NCBI GenBank assembly: GCA_028688575.1
Contig: JAQTXW010000010.1
Span: 1 to 53,276, forward strand
Reading direction: 5' to 3'
Source: Methylotenera sp.
GTDB taxonomy: Bacteria; Pseudomonadota; Gammaproteobacteria; Burkholderiales; Methylophilaceae
Length of the DNA stretch: 53,276 nt
Positions 26,968-36,492 of the stretch are shown here, one piece after another (positions within the stretch are counted from its first letter, which is position 1; each line of letters begins with the position of its first letter). Below the pieces are notes generated by a model. That model was not told the DNA's origin and ran no database searches. It saw nothing but the letters and a program-made list of their open reading frames with translations. A program made the translations under genes and the position numbers.

Positions 26968-28620
26968 ATGATTAATTGTTTATTCATAAAAATAACGCAA
27001 AACTCACGCGGCATTCCCGCGCGCAGTTACCGCACGCTCAGCGCGACTGAGCTCACGATCGGCCGTGGTACTGAGAGCAATATACACTTGGCCGATCCGC
27101 GTATTGCGATGCACCATGCTGTTATCAAAGAGCTGGATGACGGGCAACTCTATTTAGTCAGTGTCAATGGCGAGCTTGAGGTTGAGGGTGCAATATTACA
27201 GAACATTGCGCTAAGCCAAGGCAAGCAGGTGATGGTAGGGCCGTATCAACTCAATGTAGAACCTGCGCCACCAGACGTTAATCTCTCGGTTTCATTAATG
27301 CTTGCCAACCAGTTGCCTGATGACTATCAGGATCTTAAGACACGCACGCACGCCCCTTTACCGAACGCATTCAAAGTGAAGTGGCATTTGTCGGTATGGC
27401 TTGCTGCGCTGGCTGCGCTGATATTTCTAGTGCTGCCCCTCGCGCAGAACTTTATCCCCCAGCTACACACAAAAATGGCTGAACTCCCTTATGGTTTCGA
27501 CCGCGTATGGAGTCCTGGACGCATATCGGCTTCGCATCGTCAATTTGGCTCGCAATGTGTGAATTGTCATCAAACGCCATTTGAAAAAGTCACAGATAAA
27601 GCCTGCATGACCTGCCATCAAGATATCGCGCCCCACCTCGCCGACCCAGACTTGCAATCGCGTGCACTCAAGGCGGCACATCGCTTTATCGGTAGCATGC
27701 GCTGTGCAGAGTGCCACCAAGAGCACAAATCTCCGCATCCGCTTGCCAAGCAGGATAACGCTATGTGCATTAAGTGTCACGGAAAAATCAAAGAAATTAA
27801 TCCAGAAACCGCACTGCCTAATATCACTGATTTTGAGAAAAAACACCCTGAATTTAAACTCAGCGTTAAAACAGGTCCCAATCTAACGGATATTGAACGT
27901 ATTGTGCAAACAGACAAGGCTCTTACGCAGGATCAGTCTGGGCTGATTTTTCCACATGATCAGCACATAGGCAAAGTGCAAGGGCCCAATGGTATGTTGG
28001 ATGTGCGTGAGCTTACCTGCACCAGCTGCCACCAGCCTGAAGGCAAGGAAATGCGATTCAAACCATTATCCTTTAAAACAAACTGCATCACTTGTCATGC
28101 TAATTTACTGGAGCTAGGCGATAAAGAAAATCCACTCAAAGTACCTCACGGCGATGAGCAAAATGTATTTAACACAGTAAAACTTAACGCGCCTAAAGCA
28201 TTTGACCGTTACTCAGACAGTCTTAAAGACAATGGCTGTGCCTACTGCCATGAGATTGAAAAAAACCCAAAGAAAGAAGGTTTTGCCTGGCGCATTATGC
28301 CACTGCGGCTCAATGTCGATTGGTTTACCAAGGCTCAGTTTAACCATGCGGCACACCGCACACAGCAGTGCGTGTCTTGTCACAAGATTGAAGAATCTGT
28401 ATCAAGTGCTGATATTGCGATTCCAGATAAACAATCTTGCCTATTGTGCCACTCAGGCAACAAACCCAAACACAAACGCATCGCCAGCAACTGCATGTCT
28501 TGTCACAACTTTCATCAAGCGCACCAAGGGCTGAATTTGGTGACAGGTGCAATCGTTGAAAGTAAAGATGTGGATGTTTTACTCTCAATCCCCGATCACG
28601 CTGATTCGTCTCATCATTAA
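26968..28620 (+). CDS. FHA-domain decaheme cytochrome c
   Basis: 550 residues. Residues 1-110: FHA domain (LTIGRGTESNIHLADP, MHHAVI); the usual serine two residues before the conserved HH region is replaced by alanine, so phosphothreonine binding may be altered. One membrane helix at about 141-163 (LSVWLAALAALIFLVLPLAQ). Residues about 190-530: ten CxxCH heme-attachment motifs (CVNCH, CMTCH, CAECH, CIKCH, CTSCH, CITCH, CAYCH, CVSCH, CLLCH, CMSCH), of the cytochrome c3/NapC-Nrf-like multiheme type. FHA is then cytoplasmic and the hemes periplasmic. It ends the three-gene redox cluster and mqo starts 6 bp later. Confidence 0.88.
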   Translation: MINCLFIKITQNSRGIPARSYRTLSATELTIGRGTESNIHLADPRIAMHHAVIKELDDGQLYLVSVNGELEVEGAILQNIALSQGKQVMVGPYQLNVEPAPPDVNLSVSLMLANQLPDDYQDLKTRTHAPLPNAFKVKWHLSVWLAALAALIFLVLPLAQNFIPQLHTKMAELPYGFDRVWSPGRISASHRQFGSQCVNCHQTPFEKVTDKACMTCHQDIAPHLADPDLQSRALKAAHRFIGSMRCAECHQEHKSPHPLAKQDNAMCIKCHGKIKEINPETALPNITDFEKKHPEFKLSVKTGPNLTDIERIVQTDKALTQDQSGLIFPHDQHIGKVQGPNGMLDVRELTCTSCHQPEGKEMRFKPLSFKTNCITCHANLLELGDKENPLKVPHGDEQNVFNTVKLNAPKAFDRYSDSLKDNGCAYCHEIEKNPKKEGFAWRIMPLRLNVDWFTKAQFNHAAHRTQQCVSCHKIEESVSSADIAIPDKQSCLLCHSGNKPKHKRIASNCMSCHNFHQAHQGLNLVTGAIVESKDVDVLLSIPDHADSSHH

Positions 28621-28625
28621 TCCAT

Positions 28626-30110
28626 ATGACCCATCAAAAAGTAGATGTATTAGTCGTTGGCAGTGGCATCATGAGTGCCACACTCGCCACCTTACTCAAT
28701 GCCTTGGATCACACGCTGAGTATCCAGATGGTGGAGCGACTCACGAGTGTCGCTTCTGAAAGCACAGATGCCTGGAATAACGCAGGCACAGGTCATGCTG
28801 GTTACTGTGAGTTGAACTACACCCCAACCAACACCGATGGGCAAATAGAAATTGACCGCGCGCTGGCGATTAATGCCTCATTTGAAGTCTCTCTGCAGTT
28901 TTGGTCATCTTTGGTTGAGCAAAACATATTGCCAGCACCTGAACATTTCATTAACCCCACACCGCATTTAAGTTTTGTTTGGGGTGACGACAATGTTGCG
29001 TTTCTTAAAAAACGCTATCAACTGCTCAAGGCGCATCATTTGTTTGCGGATATGGAATTTAGTGACGATTTCAACACCTTAAAACAATGGATGCCACTCA
29101 TGATGCATGCGCGAGATAATCAACAAAGTGTGGCTGCAACCAAGGTTGCCTACGGCACAGATGTAGATTTTGGCAGCCTGACGCGAAGCCTAGTGGAGCA
29201 CTTATCATCACAAGAGCACTTTACACTTAACTTGCACACAGAAGTTAAAAAATTAAGGCATCTTGATAATGGTCACTGGCAAGTCAGCTTGCTGAATAAG
29301 CAAACCAAAAAACACACACAAGTTGAAGCTGGCTTTGTGTTTTTAGGTGCAGGTGGTGGTGCACTTAAATTACTGCAAAAATCAGGCATTCCTGAAAGCA
29401 AAGGTTATGGTGGCTTTCCCGTCAGTGGTCAATGGCTGGTGTGTCATGACCCAAAGGTGATTAACCAACATCACAGCAAAGTTTATGGCAAAGCGGCCAT
29501 CGGCGCACCACCTATGTCAGTTCCCCATCTGGATACTAGAGTCATTCATGGTCAAAAGGCCTTGCTTTTTGGCCCTTATGCGGGCTTTACCACCAAATTC
29601 CTGAAGCAAGGCTCGTTTGTGGATTTGTTGCAGTCAGTACGTGTGCATAATCTTAAACCCATGTTCAGTGTGGCACGCCATCATGGCGATTTAACACGAT
29701 ACTTGATTAAAGAGGCCATGCAATCTCCCATGGCGCGCCTGCAAACGTTGCGCCAGTTTTACCCAGAAGCCAATGCGAGTGACTGGACATTGGCACACGC
29801 AGGCAAGCGCGTGCAGGTCATCAAGAAATGTGGTCAAAAAGGGGGAAAGCTTGAGTTTGGCACCGAAATCGTCACCTCAAACAACGGCAATATCGCAGCC
29901 TTGCTTGGTGCTTCACCTGGGGCTTCTGTCTCCGTGCAAGCCATGCTTAGCGTGATTGAGCGCTGTTTTAAACAACCATTGCAAACCCAGGGTTGGCAGC
30001 AAAAACTAAAAACACTGATCCCCAGCTATGGTGAGTCGTTGATAGATGATAAACAGCTATTATCCACTGTTAGAAAAAAAACGCTGGCTACGCTCAAGCT
30101 AAGCACCTGA
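28626..30110 (+). CDS. mqo: Malate:quinone oxidoreductase
   Basis: Oxidises malate to oxaloacetate and feeds electrons to the quinone pool; a peripheral inner-membrane flavoprotein of the TCA cycle. 494 residues with the FAD motif VLVVGSGIMSATLATLL at 8-24 and the Mqo blocks SESTDAWNNAGTGHAGYCELNYTP and GPYAGFTTKFLKQGS. It lies 6 bp after the FHA-cytochrome gene on the same strand and may be co-transcribed with the redox cluster, a link that would place all four in respiration. It ends at a convergent terminator shared with rlmB. Confidence 0.95.
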   Translation: MTHQKVDVLVVGSGIMSATLATLLNALDHTLSIQMVERLTSVASESTDAWNNAGTGHAGYCELNYTPTNTDGQIEIDRALAINASFEVSLQFWSSLVEQNILPAPEHFINPTPHLSFVWGDDNVAFLKKRYQLLKAHHLFADMEFSDDFNTLKQWMPLMMHARDNQQSVAATKVAYGTDVDFGSLTRSLVEHLSSQEHFTLNLHTEVKKLRHLDNGHWQVSLLNKQTKKHTQVEAGFVFLGAGGGALKLLQKSGIPESKGYGGFPVSGQWLVCHDPKVINQHHSKVYGKAAIGAPPMSVPHLDTRVIHGQKALLFGPYAGFTTKFLKQGSFVDLLQSVRVHNLKPMFSVARHHGDLTRYLIKEAMQSPMARLQTLRQFYPEANASDWTLAHAGKRVQVIKKCGQKGGKLEFGTEIVTSNNGNIAALLGASPGASVSVQAMLSVIERCFKQPLQTQGWQQKLKTLIPSYGESLIDDKQLLSTVRKKTLATLKLST

Positions 30111-30117
30111 TTTCAAA

Positions 30118-30150
30118 AATCAACCGCTAGCTCATTCTGGCGGTTGATGT
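30118..30150. terminator. Bidirectional terminator between mqo and rlmB
   Basis: Stem CAACCGC (30121-30127) with GCGGTTG (30140-30146), loop of 12, T-rich on the + side (GTGTTTTA) and A-rich upstream (T-run for the minus strand). Placed between two convergent genes. Confidence 0.75.
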
Positions 30151-30153
30151 GTT

Positions 30154-30909
30154 TTATCGTGTTGCCAATGTGCGCTGGCGTCGCACTTCATACAGACAAA
30201 TGCCGCTGGCTACACTCACATTTAAACTTTCAACTGAGCCAAACATGGGGATCGTCATCAAGGCGTCGCAGGTTTCAACCGTGAGGCGACGCATACCGTC
30301 CCCTTCCGCGCCTAAAACTACTGCAATAGGCCCTTCTAATTTTGTATTCAGCAAGGTACCAGGTGCATCCATGGTGGTACCAACGACAAACACGCCTGCT
30401 TCTTTTAATTCTCGAATCGTTCTTGCTAAGTTGGTCACAGCAATAAAGGGGACGGTTTCAGCTGCGCCACAAGCCACTTTGCGCACGGTAGCATTGAGGC
30501 CAACTGCACGATCTTTAGGTGCGATGACTGCGTGCACGCCCATGGCATCTGCCACGCGTAAGCAGGCACCTAGGTTATGCGGGTCTTCTACTCCATCTAA
30601 AATTAAAAAGAATGGTGGTTCAGTTAAGTCGGATTCTAAAATATCGTGTATATCTTTATACGGGATGGGCGTATCGATAACGCGCGCAATCACCCCTTGA
30701 TGGCGGCCATTCACGCCTGCCATCCCATCTAAACGGCTACGTTCTACCTGCATGACGCGCACGCCCGCAGATTCTGCCATATTTAGCAGGTCTTTCATGC
30801 GGGCATCAATGCGGTCACGGTCAATTAAAATTTCTTGAACGCTTGCACCATGTTGGCGCAAACGACTTAATACAGCATGAAAGCCGAATAAGATACGGGC
30901 ATCACTCAT
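30154..30909 (-). CDS. rlmB: 23S rRNA (guanosine-2'-O-)-methyltransferase RlmB
   Basis: A SPOUT-class methyltransferase that methylates G2251 of 23S rRNA. 251 residues with N-terminal substrate-binding domain and the C-terminal knot motifs: [42 protein letters not shown] and [14 protein letters not shown]. Its start codon overlaps the stop of rnr by one base (30909), the common rnr-rlmB operon order. Confidence 0.96.
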   Translation of the reverse strand: MSDARILFGFHAVLSRLRQHGASVQEILIDRDRIDARMKDLLNMAESAGVRVMQVERSRLDGMAGVNGRHQGVIARVIDTPIPYKDIHDILESDLTEPPFFLILDGVEDPHNLGACLRVADAMGVHAVIAPKDRAVGLNATVRKVACGAAETVPFIAVTNLARTIRELKEAGVFVVGTTMDAPGTLLNTKLEGPIAVVLGAEGDGMRRLTVETCDALMTIPMFGSVESLNVSVASGICLYEVRRQRTLATR

Positions 30910-33356
30910 TATTTCACCTTATGTCGTGTTGGTTTTTTAGCGGCTTTATGTGGTTTGGTCGCTTTTTTTATGGATTTTGATTTTGTTGCCACTGGTAGTG
31001 TCAGGGTTTTACCCTTGGCTTTGGGTTTTGAGCCAGAAGCCCCCTCAAACTTGTTTACTTCAAATTGAGGGGGGGATTTTACATGAGTTTTACTCACTGC
31101 GCTTGGTTTGGCTGTTGCTGATGCAGAATTTGAAATTACATTAGATATGTTATCTAACCCTTTATTTTTATTCACTAGTGTAAAATCAATTTTCGTAGTT
31201 TCCAAATCTACACGCGTGACCTTGATCGTCAATCTGTCACCTAGTCGATAACGTACACCTGTGCGCTCACCTGCCATTTCGTGGCGTGCCTTGTCATAAT
31301 GAAAATAATCATTGCCTAATTCTGTGACGTGCAACAGGCCTTCCACATAAACGCCATCAAGCGCAACAAACAAACCAAAGCTGGTCACACCTGCCACCGT
31401 ACCCTCAAACTCTTCGCCTATCTTATCCTGCATATAAAAACACTTGAGCCAATTAGTGACATCGCGCGTTGCGTCATCGGCACGCCTTTCAGTCATCGAG
31501 CATTGCTCTCCTAGGCTATTCCAATCGCCTGCTTTATAGCGATCACCTTTGAGCACAGCTTTAATGGCACGATGTATGAGTAAGTCAGGATAGCGGCGTA
31601 TAGGCGAAGTAAAGTGCGCATAAGCTTCATATGCTAAGCCAAAGTGCCCTACATTGTCTGGGCTATAGACAGCCTGTTGCATAGAGCGCAATAATACCGT
31701 TTGCAGCAGCTGTGCGTCTGGGCGGTCTTTAATGCGTGCAAGCAGCTTGCCATAATCTTTGGCATGCGGTGAATCACCACCGCCAACGCCGAACCCAAAC
31801 TCTCCCATAAATGTACGCAATAACTCCAGCTTCTCAGGGGTGGGGCCTTCATGGATGCGATACAAAGCAGGATGCTCATGTTTTTGCAGAAACTCAGCTG
31901 CACAAACATTGGCGGCCAACATACATTCTTCAATTAGTTTGTGCGCTTCATTGCGTGTGCTGGGTTCTATACGCTCTATTTTGCCATGTTCATTAAAAAC
32001 CATGATGGTTTCAGACGACTCAAATTCAATCGCCCCACGTTTTTCACGTTGCGTTTGCAGTAGTTGATACACGTTGTAGAGATGATTCAAATGCGGCTTT
32101 AACCATGCACATTCTTGTGCAAGCTCACCTTGCGGATTTTGCAGAATTTCATACACTTGCGTGTAAGTCATACGTGCTTTTGAGCGCATGACAGATGGAT
32201 AAAATTTGTATTGCTTCACAATGCCTGAGCCATCTAACTGCATATCACAAATCATGCACAAGCGCTCAACATCAGGGTTAAGCGAACATAGCCCGTTTGA
32301 TAATGCCTCAGGCAACATAGGGATCACACGTCGTGGAAAATACACCGAGTTCCCACGCTCAATTGCGCCTTTATCCAGAGCATCCCCTGGGTTTACATAA
32401 AAACTCACATCAGCAATCGCCACCACCAAACGCCACCCCTTACCCTGAGGCTCGGCAAATACTGCATCGTCAAAGTCACGTGCGGTTTCTCCGTCAATGG
32501 TAATCAGTGGCATTTCTCGGCAATCGATACGACCTTGATAATCTGCTGGCTGCACTAGCTTAGGATACGACTCTGCAAGCTTGATGGCTTCGGCGCTAAA
32601 CTCATAAGGCAAATTGTGTTTACGTAACGCGATTTCAATTTCCATGCCGCTATCGGCATAATTACCGAGAATCTCTGTCACCTCGCCCATCGGCTGCGCA
32701 TGGCTTGAAGGCTGCGTGGTCAGCTTTACCATCACCACTTGGCCAGGCTTGGCGCCCTTGTCTAAATGATAGGGAATTAGAATGTCTAGATTAATGCGCT
32801 TATCTTCAGCAGCCACAATGGTCACGCCTGCACTTTGAATAACGCGCCCTACCAGCTGCTGGGTTCGATGTTCTAATACTTCAACGATCTTACCCTCAGG
32901 TCGCCCTCTTCTATCCAGCCCGCTGATGCGTACCATGGCACGGTCACCGTGCATGACCTGCGACATCTCTTTGGGGCTTAAAAATAAATCCTCTCCATTG
33001 GTTTTGGTCTTGTCGTCAGGAATCAAAAAGCCAAAACCATCAGAGTGACCTTGTATCACACCAGCAATTAAATCCAGCTTATCTACAATGCATAATGCAC
33101 CTTTACGATTCTGAATAATCTGCCCATCACGCTCCATGGCGTTTAAGCGCTTATTAAATACCTCGCGTTCCTGGTCGCTAATATCCAGCAAAAGATAAAG
33201 CTGCTCAACGCTGAGAGGGATGCCTTGCTCCGCCATGGTTGATAAAATCAACTCCCGGCTAGGTAACGGCGTTTCATAGCGACTCGCCTCTCGCGCCGCA
33301 TGTGGATCATTATTTCTTTTAGTTTTATGACTATTTCTGTGTTTTGTCATTGACAA
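30909..33356 (-). CDS. rnr: Ribonuclease R
   Basis: 3'-to-5' exoribonuclease that degrades structured RNA. 815 residues: N-terminal winged helix (about 30-95), two cold-shock domains, the RNB catalytic domain with the metal-binding [15 protein letters not shown] (about 295-309) and [21 protein letters not shown], an S1 domain (about 655-735) and a long lysine-rich tail ending THKVK that in relatives helps RNA binding and trans-translation. rlmB overlaps its end. Downstream on the other strand, 54 bp from its start, is tRNA-Leu. Confidence 0.97.
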   Translation of the reverse strand: MSMTKHRNSHKTKRNNDPHAAREASRYETPLPSRELILSTMAEQGIPLSVEQLYLLLDISDQEREVFNKRLNAMERDGQIIQNRKGALCIVDKLDLIAGVIQGHSDGFGFLIPDDKTKTNGEDLFLSPKEMSQVMHGDRAMVRISGLDRRGRPEGKIVEVLEHRTQQLVGRVIQSAGVTIVAAEDKRINLDILIPYHLDKGAKPGQVVMVKLTTQPSSHAQPMGEVTEILGNYADSGMEIEIALRKHNLPYEFSAEAIKLAESYPKLVQPADYQGRIDCREMPLITIDGETARDFDDAVFAEPQGKGWRLVVAIADVSFYVNPGDALDKGAIERGNSVYFPRRVIPMLPEALSNGLCSLNPDVERLCMICDMQLDGSGIVKQYKFYPSVMRSKARMTYTQVYEILQNPQGELAQECAWLKPHLNHLYNVYQLLQTQREKRGAIEFESSETIMVFNEHGKIERIEPSTRNEAHKLIEECMLAANVCAAEFLQKHEHPALYRIHEGPTPEKLELLRTFMGEFGFGVGGGDSPHAKDYGKLLARIKDRPDAQLLQTVLLRSMQQAVYSPDNVGHFGLAYEAYAHFTSPIRRYPDLLIHRAIKAVLKGDRYKAGDWNSLGEQCSMTERRADDATRDVTNWLKCFYMQDKIGEEFEGTVAGVTSFGLFVALDGVYVEGLLHVTELGNDYFHYDKARHEMAGERTGVRYRLGDRLTIKVTRVDLETTKIDFTLVNKNKGLDNISNVISNSASATAKPSAVSKTHVKSPPQFEVNKFEGASGSKPKAKGKTLTLPVATKSKSIKKATKPHKAAKKPTRHKVK

Positions 33357-33409
33357 ATATAACCTTTAATATAAAATTCAACGCCTCAATTAGCTTGTAT
33401 AGTTAATGA

Positions 33410-33494
33410 GCCCAGATGGCGGAATTGGTAGACGCGCTAGTTTCAGGTACTAGTATCGAAAGATGTGGAGATTCGAGTTCTCTTCTGGGCACCA
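33410..33494 (+). tRNA. tRNA-Leu (anticodon CAG)
   Basis: 85 nt with encoded CCA. Acceptor GCCCAGA pairs with TCTGGGC, anticodon loop TTCAGGT exposes CAG, the long variable arm typical of leucine tRNAs is present, and the D-arm has the GGCGGAATTGGTAGACGC sequence of this tRNA type. Confidence 0.96.
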
Positions 33495-33725
33495 TCTATA
33501 ATTGTGCCAATTTATTGTTTTTTCAATAGATGACCAGCAATTAACGCTTAACAACACCCTACTTTTAACTCTAAGCTTGACGCATTAAGTTCGCAAGAGC
33601 GCATAGTGCTTGCGATACCAAGTGTGACATCACTCTCACCCCAGACATTATAGGCGTGTATTGCTGTTATATCTACCGATGTTAGATGCTATGGTTAAAT
33701 ATAGACGTGATAACAACAAAGACTA

Positions 33726-34526
33726 CTATTCTGAAGTTGCAGGAAGCTCATGATTTGAATTTAACAGCAGGGCAACAGCTTGTGCACGCCTGCCTACATT
33801 GAGTTTTTGGAAGATGCGTTTCAGATGGCTTTTAACAGTGTTTTGGCTAATATTTAAAATCATGCCAATTTCCTGATTGGTCTTGCCTGCTTTAATCCAA
33901 CTGACTACCTCAAGCTCACGGTCACTTAAACCATATATCCCAGCCGAGAACACGGGTCTTTCAGTTTCTACAACCTGTGTCAGCAGCTTGATTTTTCTCA
34001 GTACATGGTCTATATGCGGAATGATTAAATTAATCAAATGCGGTTTTGCATTAATACGTTCTGCTTGGTAAAAAAACAAGTATAGACACTCGGTCTCACT
34101 GCGGGTATCAATGACACCGTGCACTAATAATGCACTTGACTCCGCAGCCAAATCAGGAAGTAGCCCAGAAATTTCACGGCCTAATAAAGTTTGATTGAAC
34201 TGATCTATCGCAAAGCACTGCCTGTCATTAGCCACCCAGCGCTGATAAAGATTCAGCATCACATTATCTAATTTTGTAGACTGTGCTGTAATAATCCGCG
34301 TGCCTACTCCTTCTATATTTGAAGCGGCATCATAATGTAATGCTCGATCATTTTGCTGGCTAAAATCTCCCCACACAGCAATCATCAAGTTGTGTGGAAT
34401 AAATTCAGCCACACTGTTCTGTAGCCAAACAAAATAATCCCAGTGGGTCTGAATTTTTTGTGACTGGCCAATAGCCGAAAATAAAACATCCCAATCTTGA
34501 TGAGTCTGGTTCACTGTTGCATCCAT
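33726..34526 (-). CDS. LuxR-type transcription regulator, EpsA-like
   Basis: 266 residues. C-terminal LuxR/GerE HTH at about 200-250 (LSDRELEVVSWIKAGKTNQEIGMILNISQNTVKSHLKRIFQKLNV). The N-terminal 190 residues resemble the sensor part of EpsA, a regulator tied to exopolysaccharide/PEP-CTERM clusters in betaproteobacteria and first named in a Methylobacillus (block VWLQNSVAEFIPHNLMIAVWGDF). No ligand or phosphorylation site is evident. It is an orphan here: no eps, exosortase or PEP-CTERM gene is in the window. A role in polysaccharide control is inferred from family only. Confidence 0.75.
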   Translation of the reverse strand: MDATVNQTHQDWDVLFSAIGQSQKIQTHWDYFVWLQNSVAEFIPHNLMIAVWGDFSQQNDRALHYDAASNIEGVGTRIITAQSTKLDNVMLNLYQRWVANDRQCFAIDQFNQTLLGREISGLLPDLAAESSALLVHGVIDTRSETECLYLFFYQAERINAKPHLINLIIPHIDHVLRKIKLLTQVVETERPVFSAGIYGLSDRELEVVSWIKAGKTNQEIGMILNISQNTVKSHLKRIFQKLNVGRRAQAVALLLNSNHELPATSE

Positions 34527-34726
34527 AATTTAAGCACCATAATGATAAGCAGGTTAGCTCTCAATGTTGTAGGTGCAAAATGAATGCCACTAAATTTAAA
34601 CCATAAAAATCAATTGGTTGTACATATTTCCAATAAAAGAAAGCCCTATATTTGTTATGTTGTCAACTGCAGTGTCAATTTTACGACACCTATTAGTGCG
34701 CTAAGTACGTTGAATGATTGATTGTA

Positions 34727-35269
34727 TTAATTGTTCAATGCATAAATCGCTGGCAAATTACGCCACCAGCCATAAACATCCATGCCATAACCAAACACAT
34801 AGCGATTGGGTACCTCAACACCGATAAAATCAGCAGCAATCGGTTTGGGGTGATCTAACCTTTTTTCAACCAACACCGCTGAAAACACCTTGGCTGCGCC
34901 TAATGCCAGACATTTTTCCTGAATTGCTTTTAAAGTAATCCCCTCATCAAGAATGTCATCTAACAAGAGAACATTACGTCCAGTTAAATCAAGTTTTGGC
35001 AACGATTTCCATTCCAAAGTGCTACCTACAGTTTCATTTTGATAGCGGCTCGCATGCACATAATCCAACTCAAGCGGAAAGTTTAAACGAGTAAGCAACT
35101 GTCCCGCAAAAACAACCCCTCCTCCCATTACACAAATAACAACAGGTTCTGAATTCTCAAGCACTTGTGTGACTTGTTGGCTTAATCTATCAATCGCCTC
35201 GGCAACTCGGCTTGATGAGTAAATGAGCTCTGACTGCGCGAGCAATTGTTTTGGGTTGTGTCTGTCCAT
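34727..35269 (-). CDS. hpt: Hypoxanthine-guanine phosphoribosyltransferase
   Basis: Salvages hypoxanthine/guanine with PRPP to IMP/GMP in the cytoplasm. 180 residues. The PRPP-binding motif VLLLDDILDEGITL (about 95-108) is typical, with a glutamate for the second aspartate often seen and the loop GGGVVFAG (46-53). The short C-terminus ends NRYVFGYGMDVYGWWRNLPAIY. Position between an orphan regulator and the ROK kinase gives no operon evidence: 200 bp separate it from the regulator and 288 bp from the kinase. Confidence 0.85.
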   Translation of the reverse strand: MDRHNPKQLLAQSELIYSSSRVAEAIDRLSQQVTQVLENSEPVVICVMGGGVVFAGQLLTRLNFPLELDYVHASRYQNETVGSTLEWKSLPKLDLTGRNVLLLDDILDEGITLKAIQEKCLALGAAKVFSAVLVEKRLDHPKPIAADFIGVEVPNRYVFGYGMDVYGWWRNLPAIYALNN

Positions 35270-35394
35270 TGTTTGACCATTACTGAATGAATGAGATATT
35301 TATAAAATACTTGTTGTTGCTGACTTAGTCTAGCTTAGACATCGTAAATGTCCTTAGAATATATTGGATTAACTGTTCACGCAAATCCCTTGGT

Positions 35395-35525
35395 TGAAAA
35401 TCACATAAGGCGGAGCGCTGGTTTAAACAACGGGATGAGGAAGTCTTCGACCCACGAAAACTGAGAAAATCAAGGTCGTGATTCTGAGTAGGCTAACACA
35501 GCGAAGCGATGTTAAGCCTAGATTT
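35395..35525. other. Unassigned intergenic element with hairpin
   Basis: Between hpt and the ROK kinase (288 bp without a gene). It contains a 27-codon open stretch on the + strand (product includes ERWFKQRDEEVFDP) that has no start and a near-perfect hairpin, TAGGCTAACA with TGTTAAGCCTA, at 35491-35523. The hairpin follows the ROK gene's stop but has no T-run. It looks like a mobile or repeated intergenic piece or gene remnant; I cannot identify it. Confidence 0.35.
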
Positions 35526-35557
35526 AACATACATAGAAGTATTTCAAAAGTCCCATG

Positions 35558-36490
35558 CTACCGAGTTGCCAACATGGCGGCACCTAACATGCCCGCCTGA
35601 TCTCCCACAGCAGAAAGCCGTACGTTCACACGCCCACGCAACACGGGGATCAAATCTGCATCCAATTGTGCAATAAAGGCTGTTTGCATATTAGCCCAGC
35701 CTGCACTCATGCCGCCACCAATCATAATTTCTGTCACATCAATCACTTTTAAAATATGCGCCAATGCCTGCGCCAACATTTTTCCCGCAATTTGATAGGC
35801 CCGTATCGCACTTTGATCACCCGCATCGGCGCGTAACGCAATTTCTGCCGCAGTCAATTGTTGCTGAGTGGCATCAAAATAACTTTTTACTACACCGCTG
35901 GCAGAAGCATACTGCTCCATGCACCCGCGATTACCACAACCACACAGCCTGCCGTTCTCTTCAACAATGAGGTGCCCCACTTCCATCGCCACGCCATGCT
36001 GCCCCTGAAATGGCCTGCCATTGAGAATTAATCCACCGCCCACCCCTGTGCCTAAACCAAGGTAAATCAAGTTACCCGTGTGATTAGGCTGCAAGACATA
36101 TTCACCAAAAGCGGCAGCCAGCGCATCATTTTCCACCACAACTGGCAAATGAATTAAAGCGCTCAAATCCGCATTTAAATCAACATCATGCAAGCCCGGC
36201 AAATTAGGCGAGAGCGCAATACGTTGCGTTAATGGATCAATAAAGCCAGGAAAACCAATGCCAATCGCGGCCACTGACGGGTGCTGGCTACGTACAGTGT
36301 CAATAGCATCAGCCATCACCGTCAATATCTCGCGCCAGGCACGCTCTGGCGGGTGTGCTTTACACAAACCAGAAAAGTCAGCCTGAAAGCGCATCTCATC
36401 CACCACTTGCGGCGTGGCTGATGACGCACACTCAACCACCCCAACGCGTAAATTAGTTCCGCCTACATCAATCCCGATGCGCTTCACCAT
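35558..36490 (-). CDS. ROK-family sugar kinase (glucokinase/fructokinase type)
   Basis: 310 residues. ATP site IGIDVGGTNLRVGVV (4-18) and the ROK signature with its zinc site, EVGHLIVEENGRLCGCGNRGCMEQYASASG (about 168-197, with the three cysteines of CxCGxxGCxE). ROK kinases phosphorylate glucose, fructose, mannose or N-acetyl sugars; ATP or polyphosphate can be donor. It directly follows malQ (2 bp) and is therefore probably used for the glucose that MalQ releases from maltooligosaccharides. It is not related in family to the Glk at 404. Confidence 0.92.
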   Translation of the reverse strand: MVKRIGIDVGGTNLRVGVVECASSATPQVVDEMRFQADFSGLCKAHPPERAWREILTVMADAIDTVRSQHPSVAAIGIGFPGFIDPLTQRIALSPNLPGLHDVDLNADLSALIHLPVVVENDALAAAFGEYVLQPNHTGNLIYLGLGTGVGGGLILNGRPFQGQHGVAMEVGHLIVEENGRLCGCGNRGCMEQYASASGVVKSYFDATQQQLTAAEIALRADAGDQSAIRAYQIAGKMLAQALAHILKVIDVTEIMIGGGMSAGWANMQTAFIAQLDADLIPVLRGRVNVRLSAVGDQAGMLGAAMLATR

Positions 36491-36492
36491 GG

